Shown piece by piece: positions 55,954 through 64,000 of a stretch of 64,000 nucleotides of DNA. The stretch comes from Caenorhabditis elegans (Eukaryota > Nematoda > Chromadorea > Rhabditida > Rhabditidae). How positions within the stretch are numbered: position 1 is the stretch's first letter; every line of letters starts with the position of its first letter. The stretch lies in the NCBI RefSeq assembly GCF_000002985.6, contig NC_003281.10, forward strand, positions 310,001-374,000. The letters are read 5' to 3'. The notes below the pieces were generated by a model. It made no database searches and had not been told where the DNA came from. It saw only the letters and a program-made list of their open reading frames with translations. The position numbers and the translations under genes were made by a program.

Positions 55954-58900
55954 ATGACAATGGCTGAAAGTGACCCAGAAAACGAATCAGCCGACACAAC
56001 ACCTCGGAGTTTGGATGTACCATTTGCCAAAAGGTTAGTTCTTAATTTTTAGAAAAAAAAATCACAGTGACAATTTCAAAAATTGGATATTGATAACAAA
56101 TTTTCAAGAAAAATGTATTTTTCCATTCAAGTCTCAATTTCTATGAAAAATTCCAAAACACTTGGTTCTAGAGTTACATAAGTCAGTTTTTGATAAACCG
56201 TACACATTTCTGCCTTGTGCCAAAGTTTCCGAATTTGCCGAGCTTGCCCCAATTGTTTTGTCGACAAAATTGGCAAATAGACAAATTGCCGGTTTACCGG
56301 AAATTTTCAATTCTGACAATTTGCCGGCTTGCCGATTTGGCGGAAATTTAAAATATGATAATTTGCCACTTTGCCGATTTGCCGGAAAAAAAATCTTTTG
56401 CCGCACACTCCTGCACTGATAATTAAAGTTCTGAAAACTACTGCAAGAGGTGCAATACTATTAACGGTAATATCACTAAATATTAGGATCTTGGCATCCG
56501 TGGCACTAAGTGTTTTGGGAATGTCGATGCACCATGTATATTACCAGAGTTCCTGATAAGTACACGCTTCTTCAGGACGGTCTCTAGGAAGAAATGTGAG
56601 GTTTAGGATCTAGTCCAATTAAATGACAACAGGCTTCGGTCCAGACTAGACTGTAATGCAGACACAGAAAATTATAGTAATTTCAGGGCACCTTTCAAAA
56701 AAGTGCTGTTTGCCGCAAAAATTTAATTAACCGCATACGCCAATTATTTTGATTTCTATGCACCATCGATGCGCCATGTATATTAGCATAGTTCCTTAAG
56801 AGTACATAACTCTTCAGGACGGTCTCTAAGAAGAAATGCGGGGTTTAGGCTCTAGGAATAGGCCAATTAAGCTTTGGACAACAGAGTTCAGTCCAAGCTA
56901 TAATAAAATATGGTGTAGAAAATGCAGATTATAGTAATTTTAGGGCTCCTTTCAAAAAAGTGCATCCAATATTGACCTGCGTCTCTCACGGGGCCTCCCC
57001 CAAAAAAGCTCCGCTGTTCCTTTCTCCCAGCAATCCCGCGCGCCGCAGGTTCCCCAACCAAAATGAGTATCTCCCCAGAGTATCGTCTGGGACGTCCCTT
57101 TTTGCTTCCGAAAAAATAAAATTCTTCCCCTTTTTTTACTAAAACCGCACTAAAAATAACACATGTCGTCGTCGTCGTCTCTTTTCTAGTAGTAGCAACA
57201 GCTCACAAGACATTTTGCCGCGCCGTCGACGCCAAAATGTTTATAGAAAAGAAGAAAAAGGAAAAAAACTGGAAACGGAAAGAAGAAAGTTGGGGAGGGC
57301 ATTAGGATGGGCGAAGAGGAAAACCAAACACAATGTGATGAGCTCATGTGTGTGTTTGGAGCCTGAGGAGCAGTTGTGTCCCATTTTTGGTTTACACTAT
57401 ATTTTCTTCACACTATATTTCCACATGGATTTTTTCGGGTTGGTTTTAACGGAAATTGCCAAAGATTGTCCGAAAAAAATGTAGCAGGGTTGTTGAAAAT
57501 TAAAGAAAAAAGTGCTAAAAAATATTCCGGTTTCAGTCCCCCTACTTGCTGAAAAAACTTGAAACGGACAGAAAAACTGGGGCCCCAAGGGAGAGCCTGA
57601 CACCACGTGGCCTTGCAATCACGTATAGGTCGGTAGGCTCGAAATTTACCCGCAAATTTCAAATAGGGTCAGCATTACAGTAAAACTACTACGATTTGCA
57701 TAAAAACTTCAATTTTATCCTATGACTTTCCAAATTATTGCTGAAATCCCAATTTTTCAACCAAAAAATTGGAAAAACGGCGCAAAGGATCGGACTGTAG
57801 TAGTACTGTAGGTATACGGTAGGGCTACTGTAGATGGGGAAAATTTGAATTTTTAGCTTTCGAAGAGGTATTGGGGTAGGGCTAGTGCAGGGATAACGTC
57901 AAGGTACTGTAGGGGTACTGCAGGTATACGGTAGGGTTACTGTAGTTTGGGAAAATTTGAATGTTTAGCTTTCGAAGAGATATTGGATTGGAAGTTCGTC
58001 GGGGATAATGTCAAGGTACTGTAGTGGTACTGTAGTGGTACTGTGAGTATACGGTAAGGTTACTTTAGTTTGTGAAATTTTGAATTTTTAGCTTTTGTAG
58101 AGGAATTAAATTGAAAGTTAGCGGGGGATAATGTTAACGTACTGTAGGGGTACTGTAGGGGTACTGTAGGTATACGGTAGGGCTAATGTAGTTGGGAAAA
58201 TTTTGAATTCTTAGTTTTTGAAGAGGTATTGGATTGGAAGTTAGTGGGGGATAATGTCAAGGTACTGTAGGGGTACTTCTAGAACGTGTTTGAAAAAATC
58301 ATACCTGAAATTGTCGAGTTGTTTTAGTTGCAGCGTAGAGAGGCGTAAATTGAGACTTCCAGTGGGGATCCCTGAAACTGAAAAACTTTTAAATTTAAAT
58401 ATTTTTTAAATTTTCCAGTGTTCAGTTAACTGGTGCCCTCAATGTCTTCGAGGATCTCGATCTCGAAGACTCCTAATTTAGACATAAATGTTAAGGTTCA
58501 AAATTAAGTACATAAATATGTCGTTTTCCAGAAAAACCCTCCGCTCCTCAATCATCAAGCATGGCGGGCGTGCAAAGTCCCCCGCTGGCACTGGCAGCGG
58601 ACGTAAGACTGTCTCCTTTTCGTCGAAAAACAGTGACGCCAAAATTTCAAATGGTAAGTGCCTCGTATCTTTCTTCTTTCAAAGACTGAAGAGTTGTTGC
58701 AGTAAGCGATTGCTGGAACTACATGCAGACTGGAAGTGATTTCGTGAAGCTGCGGGGCACAAATCGGCAATTCAGGCGATTTTTCAGTCTGGACGCCGAC
58801 CTGTCGTATATTCGATGGACGCCAACGAACAAGAAGCCGCATAAAGCTAGGAGTAAGTAACACTCGTGTGGCACTCGGCATTTTGCCACAGAGTTCCCTC

Positions 58901-61900
58901 GCACTTCTACAGTCTCCCCCTCGCTCATCGTCGCACCTCTTCGCACTTTGTCGCGCTTTATAAGGGTTTACGCTTGTCGCTATAATTTCCCGCGCGCTTC
59001 TTCGCACATTACCGCAGATTGCGGAAGATCTTCGCGCTTTGTCTTACTCTGCCATAAAACACCAATCAGGTTCGCGCTGTTGCTGCTAGTAGAATTGAGC
59101 TAGGAGTAAGTGGCACATGGCAAATTTAGGGCTAAGCTTAAGTCCAGCTGAAGCCTAAAGCCTGATAAAACTCCCGATTTCCAGTAGCCATCGATGAGAT
59201 CCGAGAGATCCGACTGGGGAAGAACACCGAGCTGTTGAGATCTTCGGATGAAGTTTTCACTGACTTACAGGTAAGCGAAGGCTTCCAAAAAGTCCCAAGT
59301 AATTCTGGTTTGCAGGAAGAATGTCTTTTCTCAATAATCTACGGTGACAACTATGAAACATTGGATTTGATCGCTTCCAGTGGGGATGACGCAAACATCT
59401 GGGTTACCGGGCTCATGGCTTTGACTTCTAACAAATGTAGGTTTATTTGGAGTACGCTGAAAATAAATTCTGGAAGATTTTCAGACGAATGTAAGCCATC
59501 GAGCTCTCAGTTCGCGACACTGCGCGAAAGATGGATAGAATCCGTATTCGATGAGTTTGACACCAAGAAGAACGGACATCTTGACGAACAGACTGCGTTT
59601 AAGGCAATTTTGCATATAAACTCGAGGATCTCACATCACAGGCTCACAAATAAGTTGAAGGTAAACGGTTTTACTTTGGAAAAAATGGAACCTTGATTGT
59701 TTCAGGAAGTAACAATCGGCGCGGAGGAGTCGGAACGTGGCAAAATCGAGAAATCTCATTTCGTAGATTTGTATAAGGAAATAGGTACTCGTCCCGAGGT
59801 CTACTTCTTGATGGTTAGATACGCCAATAAGGACTATCTGTCGTGTCAGGATTTGAGGTTGTTCTTGGAGACTGAACAAGGGGTGAGTTGGGGGGGGGAG
59901 GGGATTGGGAGAGATTTTAACGCTTCCGACATATCTTGGCACATTTTGGATCATTTCCATGGAAAACTGATGTTGAAATTGGATTCAGGATATTAAATAA
60001 CCGCTAAATTTAAAATTCTAAAAATCGAACGACATCCCCACTGCTATGGGACAAACTCAGACAGTTTTTTGAAAAAAAAAGTTGTTACTTTTCGAAAAAT
60101 TTGAGTAGGGACGCTTGTTTTTTTTTCAAATTTTCGATTTTTTGCTCTCTCTTTTATGAGATATTTAAATTAAGCATCCAAGGTTCTTTGATATGCCCAA
60201 GTGGCGTCAGGTTGTCCCATCACGGTTTGATCTACAATAAATGCGGGAGTGTTTGCCAAGAAAAGTGTGACGTCAGCACGCTCTACAGTTGGAAACTCTG
60301 CGTCTCGTTTCCCGCATTTTTTGTAGATCACACCGTGATGGGACACTCTGACACCACGTGTCCCAGTATATGAATTATTTTCTAGATGGTTGGTGTGACA
60401 ACTGACAACTGCGAGACACTCATCGAGCAGTATGAACCTTGCTCCGAAGCTCGTGAGAACAATCTCATGACAGTCGACGGCTTCACATCATTCCTGTTCT
60501 CCCCGGATTGTGGGGTCTTCGATCCGAACCATCGGGTGGTCACTATGGATATGAAACAGGTAGATCTTAGTCCAAAATTTCAGAATTGGAGATCCTACAT
60601 TTTAACAAAAGCCTACTAGAATCTCAAACACTAAAAAATTGCAGCCATTCTCCCGCTACTTCATATCAAGTTCTCGAAAATCTTATCTAGTCGAGGATCA
60701 GCTGGGACCGTCATCTTCCGATGGATTCTCTTCCGCTTTGAAACGAAATTGCCGATTCTTGGAGTGTAGGTGCCAGGAAGAAGCTAGGAATATTAAAAAA
60801 TAATTTTCAGTCGACATTTGGGATCCGAATGAAGCCGATGGTGACACTGAGCCAATGGTGCAAAACGGACAAACCGCGACCAGTAAGATCACAATCTCAA
60901 GTGCTCTTCGAATAATCCGCGAGTTTGCGTTTGAACGGAGCCGATACCCATTGCTGCTTAAAGTTTCGGTACATTGTTCAACGGATTGGCAGAAGGTGGC
61001 GGCGATGTTGATTGTAACGCATTTGGGAACAAGGTTGTATCTTCCGAAGAATGACCCCACTAATTGGGATGACGAGAAGAACTGCCCGACGCCATGGGAT
61101 TTTCAGAATAGGATTTTGATTGTGGTGAGTTAGAGTTGAGGGGTCGAGCCAGGAAAGCGTTGCAATTGCTATTCGGAAATCGAATTTCCGGCAGATTCGG
61201 CAACTTCGGCAATTGTCGGAAATTTTTAAAAACCGGCAAATGCCGAAATTGCCGATTGCCAGAAGTTCGGACGATTTTGAACGTATAGACCCAAAATGAG
61301 CTCAAATGAACGAATTTCGTAATGAAACTGCTCAAAAATTTTTAAAATTTTTTTTATTGCGGTTCAAAATTTTTAAAAAATTACACTGATTTTGGCTAAA
61401 ATCACGATTTTTTTTCCCATTTTTCAGTGTCACATCTGTTCGAAGTTGGATTTTTTGGAATTATCGTCCTTTACATATATTGGTAATTAATCTCATTTAA
61501 TTTCGTCGATTAAGGTACTTTTAAAGTCGATAGGTAACCAATTTCGATGATTTTTGGTCACCTATCGGCTTTAAATTTACTTTAATCGACGAAATTAAAT
61601 GAGATAAACTACCAATATATGTAATAAAGGACGATAATTCCAAAAAATCCAATTTCGAACAGTTGTGACACGGAAAAAGGGGAAAAATTCGTGATTTTAG
61701 CCAAAAACAGTGTAATTTTTTCAAATTTTTGAACCGCCATAAAAAATTTTTGAAAAATTTTTGAGCAGTTTCATTACGAAATTCGTCCATTTGAGCTCAT
61801 TTTGGGTCTATACGTTCAAAATCGTCCGAGCCGTTAGTCCTCCTTTAACTCCGTGTACTCCCGGAATGTAACTTTAAAAAACTGAATTTCTTCCCTCAAA

Positions 61901-63817
61901 ACCACGACTTTCAGGGTAAAAAGCTAGACAATCCGGACACAGACAGTGGCGAAGTGTCCGAGGAAGACGATTCTCTGGCTAGTACGACGAGGAGAAAGTC
62001 GAAACGGTAGGGCTCCATTATTTGAGGTCTTCGGTGTACCATACATTTTAGAATTCAACTATGCAAGGAGCTTTCCGACTTGGTTCCGGTGTTTTTCAAC
62101 GTGAAGACCCTTAACGATCTGCTCTCCACTGCACCCGGATCTACTACAAGTGATTTTTAGTTTTTCTAGCGTGACCGATAATTCCCAATGCTTCCAGTGT
62201 CCTCCCGAAAGAATCTCGCGTCGGTGACAGAATCCACGTGCCTCCGCCTGATGCATACGTATGCCACGGAGTTCGGACAGGCGACACGTAACTACTGTGT
62301 TCGTGTCTTCCCCAACCCATCACGAGTCGATTCGTCGAATTTGAATCCCCAAGAGTTTTGGAATAACGGAGTGCAGATGGTCTGCTTGAACTATCAGACG
62401 CCGGGGTTGATGATGGATCTGCAGGTAAGAAGCATGCCGGCTGCAGTTGCCGAATTTTTAACAGCGGCGCATTGGTTTCTGAACACTAAAACCTCTCTTC
62501 CAGGAAGGAAAATTCTCGGACAACGGGGGATGTGGTTACGTGTTGAAGCCTCAAGTTATGAAGGACGATATGTTCGTCCCATCCGACCGGGTTCCAACTT
62601 CCCCGCAGATCCTCCACCTCCGAATTCTATCCGGTCAACAGCTGCCACGTCCACGTGGCTCAAATGCGAAAGGGGACAGTGCTGATCCGTTTGTCGTCGT
62701 AGAAGTGTTCGGATTGCCCGGAGACTGTGCCGAGGAGCGCACAAGAACAGTTAGGAATGATAGTAAGTTTTTCGGATTTTTCGGATTTAAAATTTTCGAC
62801 ACACCTATACCTTCCAGGCATCAACCCATCCTTCGACGAGTCCTTCCAATTCCAAGTCTCCGTACCCGAGCTCGCGTTGGTCCGATTCCTTGTCCTCGAC
62901 GATGACTACATCGGAGACGACTTCATCGGTCAATACACAATTCCATTCGAATGCCTACAACCTGGATATCGGCATATCTATCTGCTGAATAATGAAGGTG
63001 ACCCGTTGGAGCATGCCACGTTGTTTGTCCACGTGGCGATTACGAATCGACGTGGCGGTGGTAAGGCGAAGAAGCGTGGAATGTCGGTGAAGCGGAAGAA
63101 CTCGAGGATCTCGTCGGGGATGAAACTGGTTGGGATTAAAAGTGTCGATGATCAGTTTAAGGTGAGTTTTATTAAAAACGATCCCTAGAGCTTGAAGTTG
63201 AGGTAAAGGACAGAGCTGAGAGCGGCTGGTAAGTCGTTTGGTAGAGCAAGTGTGAACTTTTCACTGTATCAGGATATGTCAATTTAAGAGTAGTTATAAA
63301 ATTTTGTTAGGTTGGTCCTTGGGACACTTCGTAGTTCTTGAACGTGTGCCCAGGTTTTTATCGATTTTTCTGAATGACTAGTTTAAGGTACAGTCTACTC
63401 AACTGAAGTAACAATTTTCTCAAACACTGAAAAGTTCATACTTGATCTACCAGCTGACTTACCAGTCGCATAGCCCTGGTACCAGACACTAAATTTCCAA
63501 CAACCCCCTCCCCTCTTCTAGGTCGCCGTTGTCCCTCTCGCCGAGTCAACAGCGATCCGCAACCGTCTCGAGAACGCAATGATCGACTGGCAGGAGGAGT
63601 GCGGTCTGGGACCCGCTGGGACAATTCGTCAAGGCATTCGACTCATCCACTCGAGGATGATCACGTTAGCTGTTAATTGTGAGTCAATATTTAATGCTCA
63701 CTATCAGGAAACTTTTAAAAATATCGATTTTTAGCATCCCCACCACCATCGCCAACAACTTCTTCTGCGGAGAGCTCAGTTACTCCATTATTTATCATTG
63801 ATAGTGATGAGCATGGG
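55954..63817 (+). CDS. pll-1: Phospholipase C-like protein (PRIP/PLC-L type), catalytically inactive; 3' end outside window
   Basis: Seventeen exons join in phase: 55949-56033 (ATG 55954), 58532-58653, 58703-58852, 59185-59270, 59316-59436, 59485-59660, 59706-59882, 60386-60559, 60645-60765, 60811-61124, 61915-62006, 62052-62149, 62198-62424, 62504-62762, 62818-63161, 63522-63678 and 63735-63817. They encode 927 residues, and the gene continues past the window. Order: KTVSF (52-56), a PP1-docking (RVxF) match at the place where PRIPs bind PP1; PH domain (~68-186); EF hands (~187-362) with a degenerate loop DTKKNGHLDEQT; PLC X box (~363-507); acidic linker (SGEVSEEDDS); Y box (~538-690, SRVDSSNLNPQEFW); C2 domain (~681-800, SADPFVVVEVFG). 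X-box catalytic residues are lost: SSSRKSYL replaces SSSHNTYL (Arg373, Lys374) and NGQTATS replaces TGHTxTS (Gln423). It should therefore bind inositol phosphates and PP1 as a scaffold, not cleave PIP2. The acceptor 5 bases before the ATG suggests trans-splicing. Confidence 0.93.
56210..56400. repeat. CGGCAAATTGCCG block in intron 1 of the PLC-like gene
   Basis: Same words as at 49.4-50.2 kb (TTGCCGGTTTACCGGAAATT, CCACTTTGCCGATTTGCCGG). Intronic, no coding role. Confidence 0.8.
56960..57240 (+). promoter_or_regulatory. GC-rich island in intron 1, possible alternative promoter
   Basis: AGCAATCCCGCGCGCCGCAG, a GTCGTC trinucleotide run near 57168 and CGCGCCGTCGACGCC lie in the 2.5-kb first intron of the PLC-like gene. 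Composition resembles the other islands, so a downstream promoter for a shorter isoform is possible. No in-frame first exon was found for it. Confidence 0.3.
57585..57610. mobile_element. Terminal remnant of the CACGTGGTGTCAG MITE
   Basis: GAGAGCCTGACACCACGTGG is the right end of the family. The remainder is absent. Confidence 0.6.
57795..58275 (+). repeat. ~118-bp CTACTGTAG minisatellite, about four units
   Basis: Units share GGTACTGTAGGGGTACTG, TATACGGTAGGG, TACTGTAGTTTGGGAAAA, GCTTTCGAAGAG and GGGGATAATGTCAAGG. They are homologous to the 101-bp minisatellite of the GMF intron but longer and more diverged. It lies in intron 1 of the PLC-like gene. Confidence 0.85.
58853..59112 (+). repeat. 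Segment flanked by a 13-bp direct repeat that recreates a splice donor
   Basis: GCTAGGAGTAAGT spans the exon 3/intron 3 junction of the PLC-like gene and occurs again near 59099-59111. Between them is an unusually GC-rich stretch with TTCGCGCTTTGTC-type words and an acceptor-like AATCAG/ near 59066. This is either an insertion or duplication that copied the exon end, or remains of a duplicated exon. Confidence 0.6.
60198..60360. mobile_element. CACGTGGTGTCAG-family MITE in PLC-like gene intron 7
   Basis: AAGTGGCGTCAGGTTGTCCC, the centre TGTGACGTCAGCACGC, and GATGGGACACTCTGACACCA before CACGTG. It lies 25 bases upstream of the exon starting at 60386. Confidence 0.85.
61262..61840. mobile_element. 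~580-bp palindromic element in PLC-like gene intron 10
   Basis: The left arm GTTCGGACGATTTTGAACGT and GACCCAAAATGAGCTCAAAT returns inverted as ATTTGAGCTCATTTTGGGTC and ACGTTCAAAATCGTCCGAGC. The centre (near 61480-61560) pairs TTAATTTCGTCGATTAAGG with TTAATCGACGAAATTAA. No coding capacity. Confidence 0.85.
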
Positions 63818-63957
63818 GTGAGTTGGTAGAAAACAATTTTGCACATTGAGCCATTAAGTGGGAGGAGCATAAAACTCTTTGTAGTTTGTAGTCTTGTCTA
63901 TGATCTCAGCTAGGATCATTTCTCCTTTTTGTAGACCTTTTTTTTCAAGCGATTTTT

Positions 63958-64000
63958 CACGTGGTGTCAGGCTGTCCTATCACGGTTTGAACAACAAAAA
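63958..64000. mobile_element. CACGTGGTGTCAG-family MITE, cut by the window end
   Basis: CACGTGGTGTCAGGCTGTCC then TATCACGGTTTGA is the left end of the family. The rest lies beyond 64000, within an intron of the PLC-like gene. Confidence 0.8.

Noticed and set aside
58555..59007. 150-codon minus-strand frame
   Set aside because: Antisense shadow of exons 2-3 of the PLC-like gene and the GC-rich intron segment; the plus strand has a complete, phase-consistent model.
1..64000. tRNA, rRNA or snRNA genes
   Set aside because: I looked for tRNA A/B-box pairs and snRNA-like sequence by eye and found no credible candidate.

Overview
The window is nematode nuclear DNA, most likely from a Caenorhabditis very close to C. 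elegans. Exons are short, with TTTTCAG acceptors and GTAAGT/GTGAGT donors. Acceptors lie 2 to 26 bases before start codons, as in trans-spliced genes. Introns are AT-rich, and several repeat types common in C. elegans are present (palindromic MITEs, CTACTGTAG minisatellite, CGGCAAATTGCCG repeats, TTAGGC-like tracts). Genus is confident from gene structure and repeat style; species is an inference.

Layout. 1-2760: AT-rich ~745-bp tandem repeat interrupted by a solo-LTR-like insertion. 2805-4113 (+): 3' end of an unrecognised gene. 4114-5460: GC-box repeats. 5462-11619 (+): a four-exon glia maturation factor (GMF, ADF-H family) gene whose introns hold two ~780-bp palindromic elements and a 20-unit minisatellite. 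11740-23345: about 37 copies of a ~305-bp satellite, with a 39-bp inverted repeat at its ends and an inverted remnant of the unit on the right. 23673-38400 (-): three tandem paralogous genes coding a basic repeated motif (A-E-A-A-R-x-R-Y-x-R-M-T-x-E-E-R-R-x-x-N-x-R-R). Their introns carry a 31-bp palindrome-centred satellite in both orientations. 38.4-55.9 kb: a long gene-poor interval with GC-rich promoter-like islands, MITEs and simple repeats. 55954-63817 (+, running off the window): a catalytically dead phospholipase C-like gene (PRIP/PLC-L family, very probably the pll-1 orthologue).

How genes work together. GMF is predicted to remodel Arp2/3 actin branches. The PLC-like protein should be an inositol phosphate/PP1 scaffold. 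The three minus-strand paralogues may be nuclear proteins; one is Q/N-rich. Nothing shows a shared pathway. The cluster and the PLC-like gene are transcribed divergently across the 17.5-kb interval, and strand skew of the GC-rich islands agrees with that.

Most notable: the locus-restricted palindromic 31-bp satellite sitting in equivalent introns of duplicated genes, with oppositely oriented arrays flanking exon groups; the 305-bp array that seems to have grown out of a palindromic transposon; and loss of nearly all catalytic residues in the PLC-like protein. All exon models come from reading splice sites and frames by eye.
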